A DNA stretch of 64,000 bases from Ananas comosus (lineage: Eukaryota > Streptophyta > Magnoliopsida > Poales > Bromeliaceae). How positions within the stretch are numbered: the stretch's first letter is position 1; each line of letters starts with the position of its first letter. The position numbers and the translations under genes were made by a program. Of this stretch, positions 33,351-47,060 are shown one piece after another. Under the pieces are notes generated by a model. The model worked only from the letters and a program-made list of their open reading frames with translations, had not been told where the DNA came from and ran no database searches. The stretch covers positions 11,090,837-11,154,836 of the forward strand of contig NC_033630.1 in assembly GCF_001540865.1 (NCBI RefSeq), in the 5' to 3' direction.

Positions 33351-33975
33351 ATAACTAAATATCTTATTTTAGAAAACTAATGTATTGGACTTCCGGGTCG
33401 AGCTCGGGCCAGGCTTAGACATGTCCAGATAGGCTCAAAATTTTTCGGGCTGAAATTTTTAAATCCGACCGGGATCCAAAACTATAATTGTGGTACCTAA
33501 AGCCTGGCCCATACATAGCCCATCAAGCAGGGCCTTGTTTAGGCTCGGGCAGTTCCACCTCTAATTATATTACATAATTTTTTTTTATAAATATTCATTT
33601 TTTTGTTTTCTCTCTCTAACTTTTAAAAATTTATAATTTAGCCCAGTGTTTTATTATTATACCGAAAATATCCTTCAAAATAATATAAATATATTAAAAA
33701 ATAATTTTTTATAGAAGAAGTAAAGGTAAACTGGTTATTTTGCCTCCTTCATTAACATCGTACCCTCTTAAAAATATTTTTTAAATTTTAAAAAAATAAA
33801 ATATAAAATTTTGAAACTTTAAAAGAAAAAGTAAAAAAAAAAATATTTACGAAAATTTTTTTATAATTTGCATAAATTATAATATATAAAATTTAAGGAT
33901 CAAAATATCTATCTTTCCACAATAATTCTCACTATTATCACACTGGGGGGGTGGGGGAGAAGCAGTAGTGCGAAT

Positions 33976-34009
<34 letters not shown>

Positions 34010-34020
34010 GGTAGAGGGAG
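33351..34020 (+). other. Upstream region of ABCG7
   Basis: Positions 33380-33560 resemble an old transposon end (GGCCCATACATAGCCC..., GGGCAGTTCCACC). From 33600 it is AT-rich. A (GA)n tract at about 33977-34003 directly precedes the start codon and probably lies in the 5' untranslated leader, where such tracts are common in plants. Confidence 0.45.
33977..34003 (+). repeat. GA microsatellite in the ABCG7 leader
   Basis: A run of about 13 GA units ending 18 bases before the ATG at 34021. Confidence 0.9.
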
Positions 34021-37000
34021 ATGGTGGCGATGGGGGGGAAGGGTTTGGGGCGGCTCCTAGCGGCGCTTGCGGCGGCGCTCTTCCTCCGCGCCGTCGCCGG
34101 CCCCGGCCCCGCGCTTCCCCTGCCGGAGTACGCCGACGAGGACGCGGCGGAGCGCGGCGGCGCCGTCGCCGGAGACGACGAGGGGGAGGAGGGGGAGGAT
34201 GCGGTCGCCGGAGGAGGAGGGGCGGTGGCGCCGGTGACCATCCGCTGGAGCGGCGTCACCTGCGCCCTCTCCGACAAGCGCGGGAAAACGGTGAGCTCGA
34301 TTGCGCACACTCATGATTTGATGAGGCGATGATGAGAGGGATTTAATAATTCTAATCTACGAAACCCTAACATTTTTTCTTTAATTCAATTCCCATTACG
34401 GGGAGATGCTTGTGCGCACGTTAGCATTTGTAGGGTGGATTTGCTAAATTGTTCCGCTCTGTTTCCTGTTTAATTAATAATAAATGTTCCGGTAAAAATG
34501 TATGGTGACCCCCTCAACTATAGGTGTTTCTGAAATAGGCCCCTTAACTTCCTTTTCTTTTTTGGGGGGGTAAAATTGAGTTTTTTTTAATAGTTAATTA
34601 ACCTAAAAAACATGTCAAATTTCATGCCTCAATTAGTTATCAGCAGTTAATTTGTCTAGTTTTATTTGCTATAAAGTAATTCAAACTATTAAATTTGATG
34701 AAATTATCGATTAAATTTGGTAAAACTGCTAATTTATTTGGTTAAATCACTTAATTCTGAAAAATTAAAAGTTTGAGGGGGCATCAATAAAATATATATA
34801 TATAGTTGAGATGGCTATTTCAGAGTGAACTATAGTGAAGGGGGTCTCCATACATTTTTACCTAGATTTTTCCTGCTTAAATGTGGAACCTGTAATTATG
34901 TCATGTAATTAGTTAAATTACTAGTAGTGTATCATACATGACCCATAGAATAAGTACTTCACCATTTAGTTTCTGGTTGTTTTCAGTTCCTTTTCTTAGT
35001 TATTATTATTATTATTTACTGTTATCAATAGTTGGTATGACACTAATGCAAAATGCTTAGTAATAGAAAATTTTAGGATGTTATAGTAAATTTTACTTAT
35101 ATCTTTGATGCATGTAGTCCCTGCATTGATTTCATTTAAAAAAATATCAACTTTAATGCCTTGAATATCTTATATAATACTCTAGATATCTTTTCAATTT
35201 ATTCTGTGTTGTTAGATGAGATTTTTGCTGTCGAATGTAAGTGGAGAGGCGAAACCAGGAAGATTACTAGCAATCATGGGCCCTTCGGGGTCGGGGAAGA
35301 CAACTTTGCTTAATGTGCTAGCTGGACAGCTTGCGGCATCACCTCGCTTGCATCTTTCCGGGTATTTGGAAGTTAATGGGAGGCCGATGTCGCGAGGTGG
35401 TTACAAGTAAGCTCTGCTCATGTGTTTGTCAGGTGTCAATGTGTGACCAAAACTTTGCCTTCCCTATTGCCTTAAATATGGCGCATTTGGTTTGGGGATA
35501 AATTGTACCGAGATATTTTGCTATCAGTTGATTATCCTGCTATCCCAAGATAGTTCAGAAGAAGGTGAATTTTGTTTGTAGATTTACCTTGTAGGAATAA
35601 CTTTAACGACTTCTGCGATAGCTATGATGACTATGGAGATAGCATCAGATTAAGGGATGGATATACGATGTAAGGTGTTGATTGGAGGCTTACTTTCCTG
35701 ATTATCATGCAGTTTATTGTGTTTGGCTGAATAAGGCGGAAAATGTGCCCCTCGTTGTCCCCAACCAAATAGAGCATCAGATATGAGAATCTAGGAAACT
35801 AAATATGTTGGTTTGCTTTTGTAGGATTGCTTATGTGAGGCAAGAGGACCTTTTTTTCTCGCAGTTGACTGTGCGAGAAACACTTTCACTTGCTGTTGAA
35901 CTCCAGCTTCCTGATTCATTGCCACCTGAGAAGAGGGAGAAGTACGTCGGCGAGCTTCTGTTCAGGCTGGGCTTGGTGAGTGTTACATCTTAATTGGAAG
36001 TCTAACATACAAGACTCCTGACAAGGGATTACATATTATGACTATCTGCTTGTATTTAAATGTTGGATAATGTGAATTTAAGTAAGAGGGAGTGTGTTGC
36101 TTTACTCTGTTTTAGGTAAGTTTCCTTTTAACAGTTTGTCTTCTCTTTTTCCTTGTTTTCTTGGAATTTTCATATTAAAGACGTACTTAATTCTTTCGTC
36201 AAACAAAAAAACAAAGATGTAACTTCTTGCCTTTCTTTTTCCTTATTGTGATCATTGTTGCCAATTTAAAGGTCAGTTGTGCTGATTCTATTGTGGGCGA
36301 TGCAAAAGTTCGAGGCATTAGTGGCGGTGAAAAGAAGCGCCTATCACTTGCTTGTGAATTGATTGCTAGTCCATCTGTCATCTTTGCTGACGAACCAACT
36401 ACCGGTATGCAATCCATTATCATGACCAGCTTCCTCTTTGGGACGGCCTGATTATTTCCTTCCGAATTATATAGAATTTTCACTGCGTGAATAACTAATA
36501 TACATTAGTGTTGAAATTTTAACTATTGCTGATAATCTGATGTAACAAAGATCTGCTTAAACCGACATTTGACTATGTATTCCATAATTGTAATGCATTA
36601 TGTTGATTACCTATCCTAATTTATTGCTGTACTTTTATTTGTTAGCTGTTGCGAAGATGTTATTGATGATCGCATAAGGGAAAGGGCAAAAGATAGAAAA
36701 TCTAACGGAACCTAATTCCAAGGGCAGAAAACGGAAACTACTAATGGAGTCTAATTATATATAAGCTTTCTTGTAATCTCTCGACTTGAAACAAGTTGGC
36801 CTCACATATTGGTGCTGCTAAAATTTTTCGTGGAATGTTAGTTGGTTTTTTTCTCCGAAATTAAGAAGTTTTCTTCACTTTACTCAACCTTTAACTTTGT
36901 AAGGTAGTTGCATGAAATCTTCTGTGGGAAAAGAAACTTTCTGAAGGATCAATTGTGACATGGAAATATAAGCCTTGGAAAAAGCAAGTTTGCTAATTAA

Positions 37001-39943
37001 TATTGTTGTTGCCTATGAATATTTCCTTAAGAGAAGGATCTCTAGTTACATGGAGGTAACATAGAACTTTTCCTGTGTGTTGTTGGGCCTTTAATAGGAA
37101 TGCAAGATAATAGAGCCTACTGGATATGGAAACAAAACATGATGTTAAATTGAAAGGGCTTGCATCATGTACTGTTTTATCCATGGATACCCTCAAACAT
37201 GAAACAAACGGAGCCAGGATGAGAATGCTCAGAATAGATGGGTCAAAGATGTCACTACAGAACAAAGAAGCAATTTTGTATTTATGGCAAGTGGAACTGA
37301 ACTAATCAAGAAGCCAAAAATGAGAAAGTTTTTTAACATTTTCCATTCCAGATCAAATATATCGTCCTTTTAACAAGAGTGACTGACTCTGTTTAAGGTT
37401 CTAGCTAGGACAGGAAACTGGAAAAGACATGGATAAGAACAATGCCGAAGATAATGATCTTTCTCTATTGGTAGACACGTGATCCTAAATAAAGTTAAAT
37501 GATGAAAGAGCATTCTGTTAATTCCATTAAAAGTGGTTATAGTTTGGATATAGTTGTTGCTCTTTTCCTTTATGTGTGCTGCTGATCATTGAACTTCATA
37601 GTCGAGATGTTCAACTTTTTTCTTTTGAGCAGCTCTCATTCTTGTGTCTCGCAGTTTCTTCAGTATGTTCCAGTAGACATTTGTATCAGTTCGTCTCGTT
37701 CAGTTCATGAGTTAGCTATTTATGCTGTAGGTCTGGATGCCTTTCAGGCAGAGAAAGTGATGGAAACTCTTAGACAGCTTGCGGAAGATGGACATACTGT
37801 GATCTGCTCTATACACCAGCCAAGAGGTTCAGTCTACAGCAAATTTGATGACATTGTATTATTATCCGAGGGATCAGTTGTATACATGGGTCCTGCAAAA
37901 GAAGAACCTCTGACCTACTTTGCTACATTTGGGTTGTGACTCAACCACCGTACATTGGAACACCCTGTTTGCAATATAAATAGTTGTTTCTTCACATATT
38001 TCTGATTCCTTGTTTTTCTTAACGGTATTCTCTATCTTATATTGTCTTAGTGCAGTTGTCGTTGTCATTCAGTTTTGTCTTCATTAGCCCAACAAATAAC
38101 AAAGAGACCTGGAAAGTTATGTATTTACATAACAACCCTGCAACATCCGACTTTCCGTACATGCCCTTCAAAACCTTAATTTGTTACATATATGCCATTG
38201 TAATTAAGAGTGGCACTCTTCGAAATTTTTTTTCCCTATTGCAAAGCCCTCTTTCCCTCATGATGAAAAACTGCACTTTCGTGGGTTATACATTAAAAAT
38301 TCCAGATAGTATAGTTTCTCTAGTATCATAATTCATGTTTTATGTACACATCCTAGTTCCACGTAGGCAGAAATTAATGTTTTCATATTTGTATCATATA
38401 AGTTTATACATGTATGATTTTATTTATCAAATAGTTGCATATGTACCTAATTCTCATCTGTATAGACATATTTGTGTTTTAGTGCTTAACAAAAGTCAAT
38501 TTAGACTTTGAATTTGGTTGGTGATGCCAATTTTGTCAGGTTTCAATGCCCGGACCATGTGAACCCAGCTGAGTTTCTTGCTGATCTCATTTCAATCGAT
38601 TATAGTTCTGCTGAAAGTGTACATTCTTCTCAGAAAAGAATCGATGATCTTGTTGAAGCATTTGCTAACAGGATTCCAATTACTGAGTGTATCAGTCCAA
38701 TTACAATTTTGGGGACCTCCAAATTTCCAGCAAAAGTTGGCAGGAAAACTCTAGTTAAGAAGAGAAGTGGTTGGTGGAGGCAATTCTGGTTGCTTCTTAA
38801 ACGAGCTTGGATGCAGGTTTGTTTGAAATATTTCCTTTAGCACACCCAAGTGCCATTCATGTACTGTCTTTTAACTGTATACCTAAAAAAAGTGGTTATT
38901 TGCAAAATGCACTTCTTAAAGAGCCCAAAGAACCTCTTTTTGTTAAGAAAAATAATTCATCTTTATTCATATGTCTAGCCTAGACTTGGGTGTGATTCCA
39001 CAATATTATTCTAGATCTTAATAAACGTGATTTTTGACTTCTTATGCAGTGAGTTATCTTCATATTTGAGGCATTGGTAAGCCAAAAGCCCCAATAAATA
39101 CGCTATGAAATTCCGATGACTAAATATATACAACTTAGTACTATATATGTTGGAAATCCTCATGCTGTTTTCTTTTGTTGGCAAATAAATCAGAAAACTC
39201 CTTATATTTGGCCCTTTGTAGTGTTAACATGGATGAGATGCCCCTTCGACAGATGAGGCAATTTGTATTTGTCAAAACTGGAATAACTGCAGAAAACAGC
39301 TTGTTGTTTATTCTCTTCTTTATTGTGTCAAAGTTGGCAACTGGCTGATAGTTAATTATAATGAGCACATCTGGAAAAATGTCAACTAAAAAGCAGATAT
39401 AAGATAAAGTTTTCCGGTCATGCAATCATAAATGCTTACGAACATCACACAACTTGTGTTAATTGTATTCACAGAAGCTATTCAGAAATCTGCAATATTT
39501 CCTGCTAATTGGCATCTGGCAACTCAAATTTGCTTATACGGTCTTCTAATTCACTTCTAAGTTCTAAAAGCAGTAAGGGGTGCTTCATTGCCAGGCTTGG
39601 CGTGATGGACCAACAAACAAAGTGAGGTCGAGAATGTCCATCGCTTCAGCAATCATATTCGGATCAGTCTTCTGGCGGATGGGGAGAAGTCAGACATCCA
39701 TACAGGACAGGATGGGACTTCTTCAGGTACTCCTTTTCTTGCATTTTGTCGTAGTCAATATGTATACTTGAAATCCTTAAGAGTGAAGTTTTGAGGGAAA
39801 ACATGCGATTGAAAAAGACCTCCTAGGGATAAGAGAAATATGCCCTTCCTTTTGTACATAGTCCTTCGTACACTTGGTGCCATTATCGATTTGTTACATA
39901 GATCAGATGCAAGTTCCTAAATACATCGAGAACATCCTTCAAC

Positions 39944-39994
<51 letters not shown>

Positions 39995-42279
39995 GAGAGG
40001 ATGCATTTGCCAACTTTATTTTTCTTACACACGGTCTCTGATGGTGCATGCCTCCACTATAATCTCCTTATACCCTACCAGAGTAGTGTCAGCATAAAGT
40101 TCAAGAAAAAGGCTTAGGGGCTTTTTGGTTTCTCTGAAAAGTATGAAAAAATGTTTTCTCAGAAAAATCCGGAAAACGTAGACATTAGTTTTCTATGAAA
40201 TCTGGAAAGAAGTTTACCAAAAAAACTAGTTTTTCTTGGAACTAAACGGGCAGAAAATTGGAAAAGGGATTTTCCATGAAAACTTTTTCTCAGAAAACTT
40301 CTTTTCATATTTTTCCGAGGAACCAAACAGCCCGTTAGCAGGGGAGCAGGTTTGTATGTAGCTTGCTGCTGTGTAACACCACCATGTGCTTCTTCTCCCA
40401 AATAAGTAATAACATCAGGTTCTCTTGGAGTTATGTCTTATAATGCACTCTTTATTTTTTTTTTCACCTATTTTTATAGCTGCTGATTTTTCTCAGTTGC
40501 ACTCAAAAAGGAAATTTTGTTTAATATAATATTTTTTCTTTGTGCTGGCAAAGGTGGCTGCAATTAACACAGCAATGGCGGCTCTTACCAAGACTGTTGG
40601 AGTTTTCCCAAAGGAACGTGCAATAGTAGATAGGGAACGTGCTAAGGGTTCCTATTCCTTGGGCCCATATCTTTTGTCTAAATTGCTTGCTGAAATCCCT
40701 ATAGGAGCAGCATTTCCATTAATGTTTGGTACAATTTTATACCCAATGGCTCGTCTTCATCCTACTATATCCAGGTCAGTTTTATTTCATACTTACACTG
40801 GTTAATTTATTCATACCTCTTTTCTCATATTCTTTTTTCCCCACCTCTTTATTTTCGTGTTCATTCCAGACCCTTTTATGTAATATTTTCTAATCTCAAC
40901 CTACACACCCTGATGTTTGCTTGACGATTTCCGTTTCTATATGCTATACATTTTGCGTTCGATCAGCATAACAAAACACCTTAATTTAGTTCATGCTCTC
41001 TATGGGGTCCACGGTTTGTGGCTTTCACCATGAAAAATTCTATATTTATAGAATCTGATATATGCTTCTTCTCGTTTTTTTTGGTAATTTGTCCATTTTT
41101 TAATTTGAAATGAAATTTATGAAATTTTAGATTCGCTAAGTTCTGTGGCATAGTGACTGTCGAATCCTTCGCCGCATCTGCCATGGGTCTTACCGTTGGG
41201 GCGATGGTCCCTACAACTGAGGCAGCAATGGCTGTTGGGCCATCACTTATGACTGTATTCATTGTCTTTGGAGGCTATTATGTCAATGCCGAGAATACCC
41301 CCATCGTCTTCCGATGGATCCCTCGAGTCTCTCTCATCAGATGGTATTTTACTTAGAATCTCCCTACATGAATGTTTTTTAGTACAGTTTTTCTCAAATC
41401 TGGCTAATGAATTTCAAATCTTTCTTCATTACTTACAGGGCTTTCCAAGGGCTTTGCATTAATGAATTCAGTGGTCTCGAATTTGAGCATCAGAATAGTT
41501 TTGATGTACAGACTGGAGAACAGGTACCAAAGTGTATAAATATTTTTTGGGTTACAGCATGAATTGAAACTGCTTCAAAAGGCGCTGCTGCATATTACGT
41601 AAAACAGTGATAGTACGTAATGATACTATGCCATTGATAATTGCTCGCTACTGAAATATATCTGGAGTTTTGGGGTTTCTATAACAGTGAAGTATAATAG
41701 AAACAAACAAGGTCACTAGCAATCGAAAGTGAAGCATTAATAGCTTCCAACTACAGCAGAAGCAGAAACTTCAAAATATCAAATTGAAGCTTATACTTTG
41801 GGACTATGAAGCTTATTTTAGCTTCTTGCTAAAGAGAAAACAAACATTTTCTTCATCAAACCTCTTGCTCTTGCTTCGTAGAGTAGAGAGTAGTTATTTT
41901 GGAAGCTATAGCTGAAGCAGGCACCAAATCACCATAGTTTAATAGGAAAATTCCATCTAAATAAGCTGAAAAAAAGGCATTACTGATTTGCTTTCCGAGT
42001 TTTCACATCATCTTGTTCTAATTTTATTTTTGAGAAATGTTATTTGATGGTCCAAGCGGTCGTTCTTTCGTTATCCTTTAGGTTTTGGAGAGGCTTTCCT
42101 TCGGAGGAAGCCGCATCGGGGATACGATGATCGCGCAGGGAAGGATTTTGATGTTCTGGTACTGGACAACTTACCTACTGCTGAAGAAAAACAAGCCAAA
42201 ATACCAACAGCTTCTGCCCCCCACTACAGTGAAGCACCAAGTTGAGCAACTTCAACCTGCCAAGGAGAGATCTATATGA
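34021..42279 (+). CDS. ABCG7: ABC transporter G family member 7 (half-size, WBC type)
   Basis: This encodes a half-size ABC transporter, with one cytosolic ATPase domain followed by one membrane domain, which must dimerise to move substrate. Exons: 34021-34290, 35216-35406, 35825-35975, 36272-36404, 37731-37932, 38540-38816, 39595-39726, 40554-40774, 41131-41343, 41439-41523 and 42082-42279. All join in frame to give 690 residues. An N-terminal hydrophobic stretch is followed by an acidic Gly/Ala-rich segment. Walker A is GPSGSGKTT (112-120), the signature is ISGGE (220-224), Walker B is VIFADE (240-245) and the H-loop His is near 277 in [23 protein letters not shown] and [16 protein letters not shown] lead into the membrane domain, which includes [20 protein letters not shown] and [15 protein letters not shown]. 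Length and order fit Arabidopsis ABCG7. All visible catalytic motifs are intact. The family's substrate is not evident from sequence. ATG at 34030 is an alternative start. Confidence 0.93.
34491..34862. mobile_element. MITE in ABCG7 intron 1 with about 50 bp inverted repeats
   Basis: The left end, GGTAAAAATGTATGGTGACC, matches the right end read on the minus strand, GGTAAAAATGTATGGAGACC. Complementarity continues through CCCTCAACTATAGG and TTCTGAAATAGGCC. The interior is AT-rich and no target duplication was fixed. Confidence 0.75.
35481..35775. mobile_element. Possible MITE in ABCG7 intron 2
   Basis: The left end, GCGCATTTGGTTTGGGGATA, resembles the right end on the minus strand, GCTCTATTTGGTTGGGGACA. 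No clear target duplication is seen. The inverted repeats are short and imperfect. Confidence 0.45.
39949..39992 (+). repeat. CT microsatellite in ABCG7 intron 7
   Basis: A (CT)n run of about 42 bp. Confidence 0.9.
40117..40334. mobile_element. Tourist-like MITE, 218 bp, TTA target duplication, in ABCG7 intron 7
   Basis: The left end is GGGGCTTTTTGGTTTCTCTG. The right end on the minus strand is CGGGCTGTTTGGTTCCTCGG. Pairing extends through AAAAGTATGAAAAA. The flanks are TTA (40114-40116 and 40335-40337), as made by PIF/Harbinger transposases. Most of the element can fold on itself. Confidence 0.8.
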
Positions 42280-44550
42280 TCTTTTCTCCGGTAGCATATG
42301 TAATCGCGGCATTTTGAATTAGGTTTAGTTTCTGTTTATGTGGAGAGGGTGAATGTTGATGGCCTCTTTGTTCTGATATAATAATGTTTTTAAACATGTA
42401 TGTTTTTTCAGTACCCTAGTTCGGCAAATGATTGTATCACGCTTGCTGCAGAGTGGAGTTTAATTTCAGTGGTACTTTGAATGTAATTATTAATGCAATA
42501 TAGTTGAAAATGTATGCAGTTAAAAATACAATAGTTACAACTATGAATAAAACGTTTTACGCGTTTGTTTGTAGAAGTGCGTAAGTTCAAGGGTTTCAGT
42601 ACAATTTTTCCACAAACAGAATCTTCTGTATTGGGGTTAATCTCACAACTTCATGTGTTAAGAATGAAACCAAATAAATTATTCATAACCCACTATAGAG
42701 CCCGCGATTCGCGGCGGGTCAATAATTTTTCAGTCAATCAATATAAATAATTCTTAAATTTTAAAAATTAAAAAAATATTATAACCAAAAAGAATCAAAG
42801 AAAAAAACTCATATAGTCTATTACACATTATAAAAACTAAACTTTTTTTTATTAATATTTTTTGACTTTCGGTATTTATCGAGTTAGAGTATTTTAATAA
42901 CTTCACTAAAAATTCAATCAAATTTAATAATTTTAATAGCTATTCTATAATTAAATTTTTTAATTACAAATTTAAAATTGGAGGACTTATTCTAAATTGC
43001 CAAATATATGAGATTGTCTTTATCTTATTATAATTGACCGGAGAAAGAAAAGATTATTATATGCATCTACTATTTATATGCATCTACTATATATTAACAC
43101 ACCATACAACTTATATTAGAGGACTAATTTTTAATATCAAATTTTAATTAAATATATCTGATCTATAAAGTTTAATAATTTAAATATATTTACTGAATTG
43201 AATTTTAAAATTTCTATTAGATATTTTAAGTATGTATTGTATGTAATTATATACACCCAGTGTAGAGAATGCTTAATAAAGTGAACTCATAATTCCAAGA
43301 AAATGAGAGGATAAATTTTTACTCTCATTTGGTGTATACTAATATTTTATACACTGCAAAATTATATTGGATGATTGATAAAATATCTGATAATTAGTAT
43401 TAAAAAATAAAATATGAATATAGTGTATGTAATATAAAATATTTAAATAATTTATTACTATAAAAAATTTTCTTTGATGCATATGTAATAGTCGGTTTAA
43501 AGTGCAATTAGTGCGTCCAAAATTCCTTGATATGTGGCAAGCTCTCATTAGTTGTTGCCTTGAATTTTTGAGAAGCTCTTCTTCACAATTCCCAAAAAGA
43601 GGAGAAAATTTTTTTTACACCTGATATATATATTAATATTTCATACACGGTGAAGCATATTAGATGATTGAAAAAATACCTTATAATTAGTATTGTAAAA
43701 TAAAGTATAATATATATAAAATATTTAAATAATTTATTGTACTGTAAAATTTTAATTTTGATACATATTTAAAATTAGTTTACGGCGCACTGGGTGCGTC
43801 CAAAATTTCTATTAGACTTGTGGCAGCTTTTTATTGGCTGTTGCTTAAACAGGAGAAGTGGCTCTTTAGAAAGCTATTGTTGTAATGTAATGGAAGTGTC
43901 AATTTATATATGTTATAAATAGATTATATCATTTTTATTGCATAAAACCAAATAAGATATTTTTTAAATAATTATTATATTTTTAACTGTACGCAATTTT
44001 AATTACATTGTATTTATAATGGCATCCAATCTAACGGCATCTAGAAAGAGCAAAAGTATTCTTTGTAACAGGTATAACACATAAGATATATTTCAAACCA
44101 ATCATATTATATTATAAGTGGATAAAGAAGGATCTAATCAAAAAAAAAAAGAAAAAAGAAGTTGTTTATTTCAAGAGTCACAGAATATACGGAAAAACTA
44201 ATTTTATTGTGCCATATAGAATGCGTAAAGAGTTAATCAAGAATAAAATGATAATTTTATTGTACAAAATTTTTTAAAACTTTTAGCATTAAAAAAATTA
44301 CACTTCGGTCCTCAAACTATGGCTTGAACTTTCTGAATTATTGCAATCAAGCCCCACAATCTAATTTTTTGATTAAATATTGATGAATTATTATGTAAAA
44401 GTGATATAGCAATATCGTAATTGATGATGCAACAATAAATAAGATACTACATCACTTCTATCTTAGTAATTCATCAATATTTAATAAAAAAAATAGATTG
44501 TAGGACTTAATTATAATAATTTGGAAAGCTCGAGAAATTACAATAACTTT
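42280..44550. other. Intergenic DNA downstream of ABCG7
   Basis: 42280-42420 is the probable ABCG7 3' untranslated region. At 42690 a Helitron-like start (ACTATAGAGCCCGCGATTCG) appears, but no end was found. 43320-43860 is a diverged tandem repeat. The remainder is AT-rich without a gene. Confidence 0.45.
43324..43860 (+). repeat. Two diverged direct repeats of about 280 bp
   Basis: Unit 1 (about 43324-43600) and unit 2 (about 43612-43860) share ATATTTTATACAC/ATATTTCATACAC, TTAGTATT, AAATATTTAAATAATTTATT, GTGCGTCCAAAATT and TGTGGCA. Both end with text resembling CTGTTGC or GTTGTTGC. No coding potential is seen. Confidence 0.65.
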
Positions 44551-45310
44551 GGTATCGTTTAGTTCAGGAATAAGCAAAAAGTGACTATTTTATGGATAAA
44601 TATAAATTAAGGTATAAGAGGGGATTAGATCAATTTTGCATTTGGATGAAAATTGGGTTATTACTAAGAATAAAAAAATAGCGTTTAATTAGGTAAGATG
44701 GAATAAGAATTAAAGTGGGTAGTTATAAATAAAAAATAATCATATTATCCCTTTCTTTATATTAGAATTTAAATTTTTATATTTTATATTTATATTTTAG
44801 AATTTAAAATATAAAATTTTACAATTTAGAATCTCAAATTTACAATTTTATAAATTTTAAACTTTAAATTTAAGATGAAATTTATTATTAATAAATTTAT
44901 AATTTTTTTTAAAATTCTACTTAAACTGAAATATAATAAAAATAATTTATTATAATATTTAAATATAATTTACTATAAAATTTATTATAATATGTAAATA
45001 TAAATAATATGTATTAATATAGTACAATTAATAATTTTATAAAAAAATAATGTATTATAATATATAACATATTATATTTATATAATTTAGTTTTAATTCA
45101 ATTTATAATTTTAATTAAGTTCGAAATTAAGCATTGTAATAGCACTATTCCACCAAAATGATGGAATAGTAAATCTCAAACTATTCAGGGATAACCGGGA
45201 ATAGCAAGGTTTGACCGGGATAAAATATCCCGCCAAAAAATCACCCCTTTTGGCGGAATAGCAGGGATAACTTTCGTTATCCCCGCTTATCCCCCGAATC
45301 AAACAGGGCC
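44551..45310. mobile_element. AT-rich non-autonomous DNA element
   Basis: The left end, GGTATCGTTTAGTTCAGGAA, and the right end read on the minus strand, GGCCCTGTTTGATTCGGGGG, are imperfect inverted repeats followed by ATAAG on both sides. The interior is AT-rich and the right arm has GCGGGATATTTTATCCCGG-like palindromes. Similar in plan to the elements at 28921 and 54165. Confidence 0.5.
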
Positions 45311-45819
45311 TAAGAGTATGAACTGGACTACAAACTGAGACAACTGGACCTCTAAGGAAAAAAAAAGAGAGAGAAAAAAAGAAAACTACTAGCAAAAGAG
45401 ATCCAGAAAAATTTGAGGTTAAAAGAAAAATAATACAAACCAGTAGCCAGGTGGGGAAAACAAAAAAATTAGATATGTTATGATTATTCTAATATATTAA
45501 TATGAAGATATTCATCATCTCTGAAAAGAATAAGATTAATATTTTAGGATGAATATCATTTTCAAATAAATCTAACATTATCAACTAAATTATTTAGTAT
45601 ATTTAGTCAAACATCGTCATAATTTTTTCTTTTATTAAATTTTTTAAAATTTTAGAAAGATAACGTGAACCCAATACACCCTTAGGGGATTGAATTTTAG
45701 ATATCCAGGTGCTTACCACTTTGTCCGTAGAGAATCACCTAAACATTACAGATGAACGGTGCTTTGCTGAAAACGAATTAAATTGGATTAGAATTGGAAT
45801 TGGAGTCGATCTGATCGCT

Positions 45820-47060
45820 CATTGTGAGTGTTTCCTGGCCTATCGTCGTCACTCCGAGACCACCTCTCAAGCTGGATTAGCACCGAGAGTGACAGATCAC
45901 CAAGTTCTCCGGGATGTTGGAGAGGTGGTTCACAGAGATAAGGCAACGGTAATCGGAGAGGTCAGCCATACGAGCGTTGAAGTCATCCGGCCTAATAAAG
46001 CGACTAAAGCCGCCGACAAGGGCCACCACTGTTTGGGAAGACCAGCACTCTTAGGGGAGGCTGACCAAACGGATCCAAACCTTGTAAGTCATGGGTGGCC
46101 GTCGTGCGTCGTTGTAGGGATTCCAAAGAAAGCAGCGTAAACGGAGATCTCCCAAGCTAAGGATGTCCTTGCAGAGGAGTTGGTTGCTCAGCACCCATTC
46201 CGGTAGGAAAACAACAAAGTCTCTTTCGCTATACTGGGCAACATGAAAGTTGGATGGGTAGCCCCTGAAACGATTCGCGAGTCCATTAGCAACGGTTTCC
46301 TAAGGGAAATGACCCAGTTGGCGGGGGGGATCACGTTGACAAGGATAGCATTGCGGCGACGATTTTGTCGGGCGAAGAAGTCGTCGGAAAGGGGGGGGAC
46401 AGAAGAGCTAAGGTAGGCAGAGCAGGCGCGCATGGCTCGATAGACTTTCAATGGCAGGCGATTCATATTGGATCGTGCTTTGTGGCCCGACTTGAAACAC
46501 CTAGTGCAGCGGATGGGATCTTGATAGTGGGTGGCCCAGTGTGCTCAGCCCAAGCACCTATAGCACCTGCCTTTGAAGGAGAATTTGCCAAAGCTCAAGG
46601 GAGGGTAAGGAGGGGACCGCTGTGGGAGAGGTGAGGCTAAGGTTTAGGGGGTGGAGCGGGAGTGAGGAGTGCGTCCCTGTATGTCTTCTTAAAAAGAGGG
46701 GAAGGAAGGCGCTTCTTGGAGTGTTGCCTGGTAGACCGAAGCTTGTCGTCCGAAGTAAATGACCCCGAGTTTAGAAGGGAATTGTCTTTTCGAAAGTAAG
46801 TAGTTTGAGTTTATGCAAACCCGGCTGTATCCGCCCATAGCACCTTCTTGGCGGAGGAGCTAGCTTCGTAAGCTGGTTTTTAGAGGTTGGTGGATGCAGT
46901 AACTCCATTGCTCGAATTCTGTTTGAGGCTCTGAAACCTTAGCTCTAGGTCTAAAGCTAACGAGACTTGCCGATGTCGACTGCCGCACTGCCGGCACAGA
47001 CAGAAGGAGACGCTTGACGGGTGGTGGCTTCTCTGACACCAATGCCTCCTGGAACTCCTC
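45820..47060 (-). pseudogene. LINE ORF1 (zinc-knuckle RNA-binding protein), inverted and broken
   Basis: The minus strand shows, in order, a block with GVIYFGRQASVYQATLQEAP, a double zinc knuckle (CYRCLG...AHW, then CTRCFKSGHKARSN), RRRNAILVNVIPPANW, a stretch resembling VALVGGFSRFIRPDDFNARM, and DLSDYRCLISVNHLSNIPEN running to the left end. This is the ORF1 protein found with plant L1 elements, which coats the RNA. Several stops and frameshifts interrupt it. It lies opposite to ORF2. The plus-strand frames over it are shadows. Confidence 0.75.

Noticed and set aside
33909..34314. 133-residue minus-strand frame over ABCG7 exon 1
   Set aside because: It is the complement of the GC-rich first exon, and its Ser/Leu run comes from the GA microsatellite.
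42690..42730. Helitron start (ACTATAGAGCCCGCGATTCG)
   Set aside because: Resembles a Helitron 5' end, but no matching 3' end or second copy was found, so it is mentioned only in the intergenic description.
45709..46140. 143-residue plus-strand frame
   Set aside because: It is the complement of the inverted LINE ORF1, whose conserved motifs read on the minus strand.
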